The position numbers were made by a program, and so were the translations under genes. This document shows, in pieces, positions 47,223-59,333 of a stretch of DNA of 64,000 nucleotides. A model generated the notes under the pieces. The model made no database searches. It was given only the letters and a program-made list of their open reading frames with translations, and was not told where the DNA came from. Numbering within the stretch: the stretch's first letter is position 1; each line of letters begins with the position of its first letter. The DNA is from Deinandra increscens subsp. villosa (taxonomy: Eukaryota > Streptophyta > Magnoliopsida > Asterales > Asteraceae). Location of the stretch: assembly GCA_039602395.1 (NCBI GenBank), contig JBCNJP010000019.1, positions 7,580,997 through 7,644,996 on the forward strand, read 5' to 3'.

Positions 47223-47460
47223 ATTTGTTTATTTGATAACGTAAATTGACTATAACCTATATATACTCACCCATTAAATATTTAATGTTATAGTTCATTA
47301 CTTCAATTGTTAAGTTGTTAAGTATAGAATAAAGTAATCTCTTAATCCAGAATATGTTAAAATTTGAAGATTAAATCATGAAGTATTGTCACAATCTGAC
47401 ATGAATACTTAATAGCAGAAGATGAAGGTAACATATTTATGTACTAAAAACATTACTAAC

Positions 47461-48172
47461 TTTTTAATCATCATCCATAAGAATGGATAAAACTTGAAGT
47501 TCGGTTTATTTATATCAACTTTTTTTTTGCAACTGTACGCTTTCAAATATATAACTATACATGTTGAAGTTTATTATTGCTATTAATTTTTTTTTAAAGT
47601 CAATGCAATAAGACATGACCAAAAAGTGATTGAAATTTGTGAATTTTTCTAAGATCTCTTTAGTATGTTTAACACTATGATTTTGAAGTGTGAACTCTTG
47701 GTTTTAGTTTCCTATTTGTGTTTTTGTTGCTGTAAGTAACATAAACAAGGTAAAAAATTTGACAAAGAATGTTATTCCGATAAATCGATTTATTTGGATC
47801 AAAGCCATTTATTCGGCTATAACCGAAACCGATCCGAGTTGAATTTGGATGCATTTGGATCTGTCGGCGAAGTTTGAAATTCTTATAGATTCATATTTCG
47901 GATATACCAAAAATATAATCATATCCGAACAAATCAAATCGAATAAATGAATATTTAAACCGTTAAACACCTAGCAAATAATTAAATTTTGGAGGGCTGA
48001 TTGTCAAAGAGGTATAAACTAAAGGACATAAATTGTCAAAACCAAACATCATGAAGCATCAATCGCAGGTCTTCATATTCAGACCCCTCTTCTAGGGTTT
48101 CCACTTTTAAACCTAAAACCCACGAACACAACAATAGACAGGCGATTTATCGGAGAAAAGGTCTAATCAAAG
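47461..48172. other. Intergenic region and probable 5' leader of the RZ-1 gene
   Basis: No gene up to about 48060. The stretch 48060-48172 (TTCTAGGGTTTCC type words) looks like a plant 5' leader, ending in a possible donor GT at 48173. The matching acceptor is TTGTAG at 48308-48313, a little before the RZ-1 start codon. Confidence 0.45.
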
Positions 48173-48335
48173 GTGAATTTCTGTTTATCTCACACGCATG
48201 ATGCGTATCAATGATTGTTGTTATCGATTTTGTTTGAATGTTCTCTTGCCCAATTGGATTATTCCGGTTCGAACATTATCCTAGGGTTTTGAATTACGAT
48301 GTTGTTTTTGTAGGTACTTTTGATTGTTCAAATCA

Positions 48336-51300
48336 ATGGCTGGTAAGGATTCTGATTACCGTATATTCGTCGGAGGACTATCATGGGACGTCACAGAGCG
48401 TCAGCTTGAAGACGCCTTTAGTCGTTTCGGCAAAATTATTGACTCGCAGGTTCATCAATTTACTTATATTTTATGTTGGCTGAATAATTATGCTTTATGA
48501 TTAAATGCTTAGGTAGTACGTAGAAAACATGTCAACCAGATTTGGATGCTTAGTTTATTATTTATGCTGTTTAACTAAGCAGAGAATTCGTACCGTCCAA
48601 ACAATCAGAAGCTTTTATCTGTAATTTTGTGAGTCTCTTCAATTTTGTATTGAGGCTTTAGTATCATGGTAGTTGGAGCCAGGGTTTGTTGCTTGTTCTC
48701 CATTTTCGCCTTTGCACATATACAACTACATAGCATATCATAAAAAGGTTTAGCTGCTAGCTTAACTTGGTTTAATTTTTTTGTGCACTTTCACATCATT
48801 AAGGAAACTTGCTTGCCATTTCATATTACCATTAAAATGTTAGTCTTAAATTTACTTATTGGAAGATGTGATATTTTTTTCATCACTTCTGTTATTGACT
48901 CTTTTTGTTTGTTTTCTTTTCTGGAATGCTGGTTCTGATCTTTGGTTGCTTAAGATGGGTTTGTTTACAAGGATTTTTTTGGTTCTGTTGGGTTGAATTG
49001 CTGAAGCTCACTATTGTTTCTGTGCATTGCTTTGTTCAGTTGGTTGTGTTCAGTTAAAGCATATGTCAGCATGTTCAGAAGGCTGTTTAAGTAATCTTGT
49101 GATCTGTTTTGAGAATGAGCAGTTGAGTTCCATACATGGAATCCAACCGCAATTTGGACTTCTTTCATATGCATTAACCTGTGGTTGAACAGCTTAGGGA
49201 TTTAGTGAACTTCAGGAGGGAGTTAACTTTTGCTACGGCCACTGTTTTTTCTCACCTCTTATCTACATAATGCTGGCTTCTGTTTAGTAGGATCAATGTT
49301 CACCTATTCCTATACAATATCAAATCTTTTTGGGATTATTTTCCTTAAGAAATATTATTCTTGACAGCAGACAGCAGTTCTCATTTGTAGCTAAGCTATT
49401 TTTGCTCTGTGAAGCAAAGAAAAAGCAATGTTTAGGCCTTGAAATAAAACGATTAACCCATGTACTGATGAACTAATATTTAGAGGGGGAGTACTATACG
49501 CTTCCTAAATTTAAACGTATCCTCCTCTTTCAAAGTTTTTTGAGATATTATTTAAGGTGTCCTTTGAAGTTTGTGACATTGCTATGGTTTTTCACACCAA
49601 TCACTAGTTAATGGTTTAAGTGGAGGTTACTTTCACAGCAATGGTGCCTGTTTGCTCAGCTTGGTAGGAACTGTATGTGCTCCAAGGTTTATGCAAGCCA
49701 ATTCCTCTGCATATAGCTGACAACAGTGTCACAATGGGCTTCAGCTGGATGAGATGTTTATCTTATTTGAGTTGGAAATGATATTCACCTGAGCTGAGCA
49801 GTAGTGAGATTTCAACTTCTGGGCAGTAGTTCCTGAAAAGTCTACGTGTGGTTGTGTCTATACGATGACTCGATGAATACTAATCCTTAGCTGCAACTGG
49901 CGTTATCCACTAGCCCGATACTGACTTCAGCTGTTTAAATCTTCAATACTATGGTTAGCCCCAGAGTTCATTAGGATTAAGAGGCCCACTCTGTTCTGGC
50001 AGGAAGCATTGTGGATGTGTTTGGATACTGCTTTGAGCAATTTTCAGTCATTATTGACTAAGGCATAGGCACATTAAAAGGGATTGCTGGTCACCATAAT
50101 ATGCTATAAATTTAGGGGGCATAGCAGTTTCTGTCTAAGAAGGCTTGCTGGCTGCTTGCATTGTGAAGTTAGAGTTGTTGTTCGATTTTGCATTCTGCTC
50201 TGATGAAGTTTCATTTATTTTAGTACCTCTACCGAGTAACGTTATTTTTTTGTTTTACGTCATCAGCCCATGAGCATTGTCTGACGGTTAGTTATAGTTT
50301 ATTTAGTAAACGTGTTACCTCTTAAAGTTCTGTACATGCTGTATGGGGTTCTGTTTGGAGATATTTCTACGTATACACTTATTGTACAGTATGTGGTGCC
50401 ATCTTTTGAAGATTTCTCCTCCAAGGTGATTGATGTTAGATGGAAGTCCCTACATAAGAGCAGTAGTTACATGGTGGTCGACTGGTTATGATATTTGAGT
50501 CTTAGCAAGTTAGCATTTGATCTCCAGTCTCTACCTGGTTTATAGTTTTTGACACAAAAGTGTAATTAACTGGTGAGTGTAACAGATGCTGAAGATATAA
50601 ACCAGCATCTAAGAGCTGAACTGGTCGTTTGTCAGCGCCTACAGTCGCATAATGTTTTACCCTTCTACTCTAATGAGATGAACTGTTTCTCTTCCATGGG
50701 CAGTAAAATCTTAAATATATGTATCAGCGGGGAAAAGTCTTAATTGGACTGTTAGAACTATATAGACATATTGGTTTGTGGTCAAGCATCTCAAGTGCTG
50801 TATGTTTTTCTGGATGGTCAGATAATATCAGATACCTTGCGTTGGTTAGACTGGAAAGCAAAGATTGATGTAGTGATCTGGAAATGCCTTAAAAGATTTT
50901 TGTGACACTCTCAGTAGAGTAAAAGAAATGTGTGTGGTTGTCAGTAAGAGCACAGTGTTCTTTTATAAAATTTAACAAAAAATGGTAAAACAAAAGCAAG
51001 CCTTGGAACTGTAAGGTCCAGCTGAACTTCTGTGGTTAATCCATCCCAAGTGCTGTATGTTTCTCTGGCAAGTTCCTTTAAGATTAGGAATCTATTAGTT
51101 AAAACCGACCAGAATTCCAAGAAATTGATAAAGTGATTGGTACCGAGCACCCTGATCTATTATAAAAGCTGCGAGTTAAGTCTTTGTTGGCCAAATTGAT
51201 CTAGAGGTAATAACTGTAATATAAACCAAGCGAAGTATCTATTTTCAGTATTATATTTTCATGGAACAGTAAGTTAATATTTTATGTTATTGAGGTAATT

Positions 51301-52224
51301 GTCATGGTTTCAAACTTTTACAACTTGGTGTGATGCTTGTGTGATACTTCTACGGTTGTATGGTACTAAGAATGATTTTGATGTAGATAATGCTTGAAAG
51401 AGACACTGGGCGTCCACGTGGATTTGGATTTCTGACATTTTCAGACAGGAGAGGTATGGAAGATGCAATCAGAGAAATGCATGGCAGTGATTTGGGGGAA
51501 AGAGTGATCTCAGTTAACAGGGCTCAGCCGAGAATGGCCGGTGATGATCAAGACCATGGCTATGGTGGTAGCTATCCGTCTAGCGGTAGAGGTGGCGGTT
51601 ATGGTGGAGCTGACAGATCTCTAGGTCAGGATGAGTGCTTTAAGTGTGGCCGCTCTGGACATTGGGCCCGTGATTGCCCATCAGCTGGTGGTGGTGGTGG
51701 CAGAGGTGGCAGCCAGTTCTCCTCCCGTCCCAGGTTCACTGGTGGTCGTGGCCGCGGCGGCCGTGGAGATAACTATGCAGACCGTGAGCGTTACGTGGAT
51801 GATAGATACGATGCAGGGCGCTATGGTGATAGGGACCGCTATGACAGCAGAGATAGCAAGTATGGAAGCCGCAGCAGTCGCTATGCTAATGACAGGTAAG
51901 TGATGTATTTGGCAATTTTATGCATCGGAAATGTTTGTCTTACATTTATAATATATATTCAGGTACGTACCACCAAGTGGAGGAGATCGGTTTGGAGGGG
52001 ATAGGTATGGAGCCCCGGAGCGTTATCAGCCGCCACCACCACCACCACAAAGCGTGTATGGCAGGGAAAGAGATTATGACAGGGATGTCGGACCAAGGGG
52101 CAGCGATAGGTATGGTGGTGGTGGAGGGCCCGTGCGTTATGAAGGAAGAAACTACAGGGACAGAGCGGGTCCATATGACCGCCCTAGAAGGGGAGGAGGC
52201 CGCCCGTCTTCCTTTGACTATTGA
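48336..52224 (+). CDS. RZ-1-type glycine-rich RNA-binding protein (RRM plus CCHC zinc knuckle)
   Basis: A nuclear RNA-binding protein; relatives RZ-1B/RZ-1C act in splicing and RNA metabolism. Coding exons 48336-48449, 51387-51895, 51963-52224 (phases 0 and 2) give 294 residues. The RRM spans about 8-82: RNP2 is IFVGGL (exon 1) and RNP1 is RGFGFLTF (exon 2). The CCHC knuckle is CFKCGRSGHWARDC (about 121-134), preceded by Gly-rich GRGGGYGG. The C-terminus is rich in Arg, Gly, Asp and Tyr, with RDRYD-type repeats and a PPPPPP run, ending GGGRPSSFDY. The first coding intron (2,937 bp) separates RNP2 from RNP1 and holds no gene. A UTR intron at 48173-48313 is likely. No neighbour seems linked in function. 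Confidence 0.95.
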
Positions 52225-52559
52225 ACACCAAACTTTTTATCTGCTTTCTAGATTTGCCTACTTAGCATTCAGATCATACTCCTTAATGATTCTGACTCGA
52301 CTCTTTTGTTTTGTTATGTTACAAATATTTGACAGATTGTTTTTCATGGGTATTCAGGACGTGTTATTGAAAGGCTGTGAAATTGCTTTTTATTTTAGTA
52401 AATTTGGATGGTGTGAATGGTTGTTTAGCATCCCCGATTATATTCTAGCTATTTCAGCGGTGTATTAGCAATCAACCATCGTAGCTTTTAGTTAGTTATA
52501 GTATGTTATATTTGTAATGCTCGTATTTTTTATAACCATTACAGTAATCATTTTCATAG
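52225..52559. other. 3' untranslated region and flank of the RZ-1 gene
   Basis: AT-rich sequence following the stop. No separate gene or repeat is visible before the hAT MITE. Confidence 0.5.
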
Positions 52560-52865
52560 TACCCTATCAGTGGCGGACCCACTAAGGCCCAGGGGTAGCG
52601 CCCGCTACCCCTGAACTTTTACCCCGACGTACAAATTTTTTTTTATTTATAGGTTTTCGGTTTTTCGCGACCCCTGAAACGAATTTTTCGCGACCCTTGG
52701 AAGAAATTTTATGGCTTTTACTTAAAAATATGATCAAAAGCCCCTTAAAAATATGATTAAAAGCCCGTTAACTACCAAAAAAAAATTTCGGGGGCGCTGC
52801 CCCCGAACCCCCGTTAGTCCCCGCTACCCCTGACATTCTTTCCTAGATCCGCCACTGTACCCTAT
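52560..52865. mobile_element. hAT-type MITE with perfect 8-bp target duplication
   Basis: The element is 52568-52857 (290 bp). It opens CAGTGGCGGACC and closes GATCCGCCACTG. TACCCTAT flanks both sides (52560-52567 and 52858-52865), the eight-base duplication of the hAT superfamily. Internal sequence is GC-rich with repeated CGCTACCCCTGA words in both orientations. No coding capacity. Confidence 0.92.
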
Positions 52866-55800
52866 AGTACACAATACTATGTCAACAACTTTGGTTTCAA
52901 AAATATTTGATTTACAAAATGTATAGTGGAAGCATTTTGGACTACTACAACTACTACATAAAGATCTTGATTAAGTGTGTGGTTTATGGTAGTAGAACAC
53001 ATACAGCTAGTAGTAATAACATAGCCAATAAATATGAAAATCTTAGGCACTTAAACATGAAAACATTCATATTAGAACACATTAGCGGTAGCTAAATGAG
53101 TCCATACATACTTAGAAGCCACGTTTGAAGCGAGTTAAAAGCACTTTGGCGTCATATTCATTGTTGCCGCGGTGTTGGCAAACACCACGCCTACCTTGGA
53201 GTAGCCTCTCACAGATGTTGGTCAACACCCGTACAATACAAAATCTTCAAACTTGTTTCTTTTAAGCATTTTGAGACTTTTTTTTAGTCTGACCTTACTG
53301 GTTAGTTTAGCTTCAAGTGTATATTTTGATCCAAGAAGTCCATATACACATTTTGATTCAATAAGTTTGTATAACTAGAATTTCGTTCCATGTTTACGTA
53401 TCATCATACTATATAACACACTAAAAACACAAACATCAATATTATTTGTTGCTTTCTCACTCTTGTTCAAAATTACGCTGATATAAAACAAAATACATAC
53501 ATATAAAAACATATCCTTGTGAATATTATGACCTGTCTTTATTTCTTTTCTTAATTGAATACGGTCATCTCTTGTGTGCTCGTTTCCCTTGTGATACTCA
53601 CAGTATTCCTTTGGAATTTATCAAACTAGTTGGTGACCCGCCCGCGCTAGCCATATAAAAGAAAAGGTGTTGCAAAAAGTTAGAGAAGGTGTTGCAAGCT
53701 ATTAGAGATGTAACACCATTTACAAATTACAATCCATATAAATGACAAATACGAAGTGGGCTAGCCATATAAAAGAAAGACACGTATTGAGCAATGATGT
53801 AGGGTAGAGAAGACATGCCTCTTGTATGTTTAGTCCTACTTCAGCAGTAAAGATGTCAACTGATTTAAAATGTTAGGAAAGAAAATGTATCGGAAGTAAT
53901 AAATTTTCATTACTTACCTTTTTGTACTTTAGTGTCATTCAAAGTATGACACTTCAAACCTGAAATCAGCAGCCAAAAATATAGTCATGAGATGGTAAGC
54001 GATATGCGCATTAGTATGTCTATTCAAACAGCTCATCGAGGAAGGTAAGCAACCAGAAAGAATACTAAACAACCCTCCCTCAGTTTTTGGTTTTCAAGAT
54101 TATAATCTCCCAACGATTTTTCAGAAACTTGTTTCTCAATTCTATAAATAAATGTAACAACATAAGGTATGCACAAACTCATATGGGTAAGAGGATATTA
54201 TAAATAATCCACCAAAAGCTCTAATAGAAAGTGTAAAGTAGCAACTTATCCCAAAACAACAATTTTTTCAAAAAAAAAACTTCAATATGAGAACAAAGAA
54301 GGAAACAGGAAAGTAATGCAGCCATTTTTTTAAACCATTAAAGTATGAATGTGGAAAAGAATGCAAAACAACCATATATGTATGCACTCAAACTAACGAA
54401 TCTTGACTTTTCTTGTAGAATTGATTTGAAAGATCTAATGCTACGAATGCAATGTAAATAAGCTTTATAAGGCTTATTTTTCAGTTACTTTACTAAAAAA
54501 ATTTCTAAATCAGCAGGTAACCAATTTCTTTTCTTTTATTTTTTTTAGAATTGAGTTCTAAGCTCCTGTTTTATATACATCCCCACATTCTTACATACAG
54601 AATCTAGAGCACCTGCAAAAAATGTTAATTACATTCACATATTCGTAGTAGGTATTATATAACCAATTGAAAAGCCAAACGAAAATTCAATTTCCCACGT
54701 AAGTAACTGAAAAAAGAATTCACAAACCATATACCTTGGTGAGTCAAAAATCAAGATGCTTAGGGAGCATACAAAATCAGTCCACCTAAAAAATAGGCTT
54801 TTCGTTGATTCCAAATCCACAATTTAAAAGCTGAAGAGAGCATACCAGTGTAAGCAACATTGACAGGCAAAATTGAAGATGGCTAAAGGGAAAACGATTA
54901 AGGGAGAAGGAGTCAGTTGAAGACTACAGTGGACCATAGCCCACCTAACCCTTTTGATATGTTCCCGACATCCTCCATGGCTAATTACATGCTCCTGTAC
55001 TTAAAAAAAACATTTTTTTTACAAATAACACTAAATTAATCAGGCTCAGATTGACATTCATTCAAATGTTATAGATCATCATAGCCAAAACAGACGAACC
55101 CAATTACCCGGCATTAAATTGCAACAAAAATTCTTTTGACTACCGATCATCAAAGTGACCAAGCTCAGATCTAGAAATTTATCAATAATAATCATCCATA
55201 CATTGAGGCCACCATCAGACTCATGTCTCAAACCAAGTAAAAAGGTCACACCAATTCGGTGGCTGCGAAACAGAGAATCGCCTCGCCTACACGAAGGAAA
55301 AAAGTTAGACCAATCATGGTATACACTCAAAGTTAACAGATCATCATAGCCATGCATCATAGAAACCACACTGCCATCAGAATTAGATAACAAAATGAAT
55401 ATTGCTCAGATCTCATGAATTCGACACCAGATCCATCATCGCCTAAAAATAGCCAAACAAAACATGATAAAGATGTCGGTCACGGTCACCGATTACAAAG
55501 CCCAGACACCATAAATGAACAAATCAATATTTATTTTTTATTCCCCCAACATCTCAAAAAACCCTAGATGCCTGAAAAACAACCACCTGCCGCCGCACAT
55601 CAGAGCACAACCGGCGACCACCAGAACGATGGTTTCTTAGACAGAATCTGAAAACAGATCTTAAAACTTAGAGTTTCAAATTTGCAAACAAACGAAACGC
55701 TAAACGCCAGAAGTAACGTATAATTGCACGACATACCGGAGCACAACCAGAGATACGAAAGGTCACACAAACCGGCGGACACCACGCCAGAGTTTCATAG

Positions 55801-56149
55801 AGAGATTCAGAGTAAGCGGGGAGGGAGAGTAAATAGGAGAAGGCGGTGGTAATATTATGAGAGAGGAATAAACCAAACCACCTAAAGAAATCTGTGGGTG
55901 TGGTCTCTTGGCTTCCTCTGAACTCTCACGTCTCTCTCTCTCTATGACGTGGGCAAGAACAGGAAGTGACACGTAGAAAAGCAAAGATTATGACAGGGAC
56001 TAAAAGTGTCAATGATAAAGAAAGGTGTGGTCATTTTATAAGAAAGAAAGACTTTCCTATTCACCACCAATTTGCAATGTATATTATATAAATGAGGGGG
56101 CCAGTATGGTGCATATGCTAGCTTTTGTCCTTCCGAGTTACCTCTAGGA
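52866..56149. other. Region without a recognised gene; possible transcribed or Helitron-like sequence
   Basis: About 3.3 kb. GACCCGCCCGCG next to CTAG at 53626-53640 reads, on the minus strand, as a GC-rich segment then CTAG followed by T, which recalls a Helitron 3' end; no clear stem or 5' end was found. A 20-base word GCTAGCCATATAAAAGAAA occurs twice (53646 and 53760). The stretch 54600-56000, read on the minus strand, has splice-like and leader-like composition (CTAGGGTTTTTTGAGATG) and frames of 60-104 codons without known motifs. It may be a noncoding transcript or a captured fragment. Confidence 0.35.
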
Positions 56150-56159
56150 CGTGACTGTG

Positions 56160-57150
56160 ATCCTCCTTGATAGAGTTTATTTTTTTCTTTGTTTCTGTTG
56201 TAAGGGTTTCTTGTATCTTTTTTGGCTCCCCACTCCTAGGCCTTCTGCCCGATGTCTTTTCCCCTAATGTATGCTCTTACTTTATCCATTAAAGTATCGA
56301 AGGAGCCAGGAAACTCTTCCTCCAACTTTTCACACATCCGGAGTTTCGAATACCTTAGATGAATCAACTTATCTTCATGACCTCTATAACGTCTCTTATA
56401 TACATACTTTATTGTATATGTCGCTTCATGAATAACTCCAGCCTTTTCTCGTCTCTTCTTCGAATATGCAGGATTTCGTTAGTGTTTGGTTCTCTTTTGT
56501 TGATAGAAGTACCTTAGGAACTTGTCCTTTATTTCTTCGTAACTGTCAATGCTTTTTTGGGAGGTAAAGTATCAAACCACAGCCTGGTCCATCCTCCGAC
56601 CCTTCATGCTCCTCTGATTGTGTGCAAGTGGCCGGTCTTTAGGGTCTTGTGTCCCGTCATATTTCCTTACAGAGGGAGGATGCTTCAAATTAACGTTAGA
56701 AATTCTATCAGAGAGCTTTGGGGTGTCGATCACATCCGGCAGGCTATATGGAACAACCATTGAGTCTTTATTAGCTTCTCCCTTAGGTTCTTATGGTGTT
56801 ACCAACTTCTCTACCCGTTTTGGCTTAGATTGGTTGTTGATAGCCAACAGACTTTCGAGCATATTTGTGATCCTACTGGTTGAGCTTTTTCAGAAGGTCC
56901 TGCTTCATTAGAATGCATGTGGTCGGTTGTGTCTTCAGGAGTATCAAGGTTTGTGAATGTGTCATCATGGTAGTCGTTTCGGTTGAATAATAGTTTGGGT
57001 CTTAGTGTCTTTCCTTCTGATTTCTCCAACTCCTCGAGGCTTGCTCTTAGTTCTTTTAGATTGTTTTTTCACAAACTCTAGGATGATGATAACTTCTCCT
57101 TCTTTTTGCTTACCTCCCATGACTCCGGTTACCAAACTAACTACCGTTTT
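56160..57150 (-). pseudogene. Gypsy retrotransposon gag remnant
   Basis: On the minus strand, broken by stops and shifts, are the conserved blocks of plant Gypsy gag: PPSVRKYDGTQDPKDR (about 56600-56690), then an EILHIRRRDE-type stretch and CEKLEEEFPGSFDTLMDKVR (about 56240-56340), ending near a K.RA.IRGK motif. This is the retrotransposon gag domain with its PTI..YDGT.DP entry. Protease and later domains are absent in the window. The LTR that belongs to it lies upstream on the same strand at 57339 onward. Confidence 0.75.
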
Positions 57151-57250
57151 CGTTTTGTCTTGAGTCAAATAGTAAAAAAAAAATGTATCCATGTGTTGAT
57201 ATTAACTGGGTTGATTCCTAAACTGGTTGTAAGCGTCAGGAAAGTTAGAG

Positions 57251-57263
57251 GGGGGGGGGGGGG
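57251..57263 (+). repeat. Homopolymer run of about 13 G
   Basis: A pure G run between the Gypsy gag remnant and its primer-binding region; prone to sequencing length error. Confidence 0.9.
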
Positions 57264-57319
57264 CTCCTGGTTTTTTTCACCCAAGAATGTCATTGCTGGG
57301 GGATTTTTTTGGGTTAATC

Positions 57320-57820
57320 GGTCCCATAGATGGTGCCATGTTACGTCCTAGAATCCCCATGTTTGGTGTTGATTAAGGATGTAACATAGTCTAAGCCTGG
57401 ATGGTTCCTGTAAAACTAAGAAAAACGTTAGCCTCGTCACAAATGGCCTCGAATTTGGTCTTTGTGCCCAAGCTCCAGCGTGAGAAAAAAGAGAGGGGTT
57501 TACGGAAGGGAGTGAATATATCGAGTTAAAAGTATAAGACCAAGTTTGATTGTGTTCCTTACCTTTCCTTTCTTTATGCCTCTATTTATAATACTTCAGC
57601 CTTCACCAAGTTCTTCTTGTACATTAAATTCTAATGACCTTGTACCGGGTCCTTGTGCCATGTTTATTTAATGCTTACCAAGGTATGTGGTTAAAAATGC
57701 CTTGTTTTTAGAAGTCCATCTGTTATCTTCTAATATGTCATTCTAATCACTGCAACCTCGTACCCCGTACAGGCTATTATCCTTAATCATTAAGGTTTAT
57801 TATTTGATTTTCAGACTTAG
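57320..57820 (-). mobile_element. Gypsy LTR and primer-binding site, minus orientation
   Basis: On the minus strand an LTR-like sequence ends in ACGTAACA at 57339 and is followed at once by TGGCACCATCTATGGGACC (57338-57320), a Gypsy-type primer-binding site. The gag remnant follows in the expected order. The upstream boundary was not resolved; a solo LTR abuts this end. Confidence 0.6.
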
Positions 57821-58207
57821 TGTTAGAGCAAGTTCTTAGTGTGGCTATCACTGTTCAAATATCAGACACGTGTTACGAGCAAACATGTTCTATTCGTTGA
57901 GCCAACGAGCTGACCAACAAACTGCCAACGAACTGCAGGTTCGTTGGGTGTCCAGTTCGTTGGGTCAGTTGCCTATAAATAGGTCCGAGTTCGTTGGATA
58001 ACATAAGTTTGTTAGTTTTGTTCTGTTCTGGTCTGTGTGTGACATGGGAGGTCATGCCCGATCTCCTCATAGCTTAAAACGTTGTATATTCCTTCGGTTA
58101 TAATCACTCGATACATATTAATAAAATCGTTTGAGTATCACATTAGACAAACTTCCGTCTATAATATGTATTGACCTGAATCGATTCCTACACGTTTTTA
58201 CACTTAG
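57816..58207 (+). mobile_element. Solo LTR with 5-bp target duplication
   Basis: The solo LTR is 57821-58202 (382 bp), beginning TGTTAG and ending TTTTTACA, flanked by CTTAG on both sides (57816-57820 and 58203-58207). It contains a promoter-like GCCTATAAATAGG at about 57971 and repeated AACGAACTGC/GTTCGTTGG words. No internal domain follows, so unequal recombination between two LTRs is the likely origin. Orientation is taken from the TATA box. Confidence 0.75.
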
Positions 58208-59333
58208 TTATTTTAAGGAAACGTCTATGTTCCTTCTGTCGAGGTGACTGTCTAGGGGACTCTTATGTTTGGTAGATGAGACATGTTTAAGGGGGAGCCA
58301 TTCCCGGCTATATCCTATCACCTTGTATCTAAAGAACAGGAAACCACTTACCAATGATTCCGAATCAAACTATCATGTTAGTAAATTGAAGATCAAATTA
58401 GTTGTTTATGGGTTATATCACAAGAGTGGTATTGATATTATACATAGACATTGATCACTCTTTGGCTGGGCTTTAGGAGAACAACTTTCCACCTCACTTG
58501 TTGTGTAACTCATTATCGTTTTGAAATAGAACTTTCAACTCGCATGTTGTCGCAAGGATAATATGAACACACAAAACTGTCGATGCAGTCGGCGTTGAAG
58601 GTGGTCGATTGCGTCGTCAGAGGTTAGTCCTCGTCCCATTTCTCCTAATTTGCTCCTAAACACACTCTCGCACACATCTATCTCAAATGAGGAAGAAATG
58701 TAACACAAAATGGGATGTCGTAGAGAGCAAACATGCACGGGTGTTATCCAAAAAAAATTAAGAAGTAAAATACCCAGACTAACCCTAGTAGTGTAGCTAC
58801 TAAGTTGTTTTTTTTATATATAGGGAGAATATTAAATTAACTTAGTTTTATACAAATGGGTGTTACGATATATCACACGTTTGTCCGATGACATACCACA
58901 TGACCTACCGACGATACACCACATGATCGTTCGACGAGTAGTGGGTCCCGTGTGAAAGATAGAGAGAGACTTTTTTCCTAGCAAATTATAGGCTAGACGA
59001 CCATCCAACATGTTAGCGATGACTATTTGTCAGATAATACTGGATTGAAATACAGATGGTATGTGTATAGAGTTATAGATTATAGAGTCCTTATAAACAT
59101 ATCGTATTTTATAATCTTGTGTAACAAATTACCAAGTATAGTGTCAAAGTAGAAAAAAAAGTAGTTTGGTGTCCCAAAACATAAAAACTCAAAATCTTTC
59201 CACTACCTAATATGAATGCCAATTTCTCTTTCCAAGTGTAACGTCAGAAATCTCAATGCAAACCCCCCCTTTCTTACATCACTCTCTCCCCCCAAACTGA
59301 AAACCCTAAAAAATCCATCAGTTGAGAGGAGAA
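58208..59333. other. Intergenic region upstream of the SPT5-like gene
   Basis: No gene recognised. The last 130 bases (CCCCCCTTTCTTACATCACTC type, then AAACCCTAAAAAATCC) look like the 5' leader of the SPT5-like gene. Confidence 0.5.

Larger units (their letters stand above)
38400..47460. repeat. Tandem segmental duplication, unit B
   Basis: Second copy of the 32300-38235 segment in the same orientation, carrying a complete Copia element, an MBD-like gene and a tRNA-Tyr. Without the 4.7-kb Copia insert it is about 4.4 kb against 5.9 kb for unit A; most of the difference is intron 5 of the gene and the sequence between gene and tRNA. Confidence 0.9.

Noticed and set aside
48965..51150. Frames of about 69 codons inside the RZ-1 intron
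   Set aside because: Random-length frames in an intron, with no motif or splice support.
53104..53240. Minus-strand frame of about 40 codons reading NICERLLQGRRGVCQHRGN and ending at TAA
   Set aside because: It looks somewhat protein-like but matches no family I recognise, has no Met and no clear upstream exon. Left uncalled.
55079..55393. Minus-strand frame of 104 codons
   Set aside because: Composition resembles an untranslated leader, no domain seen, and neighbouring frames do not join to it.
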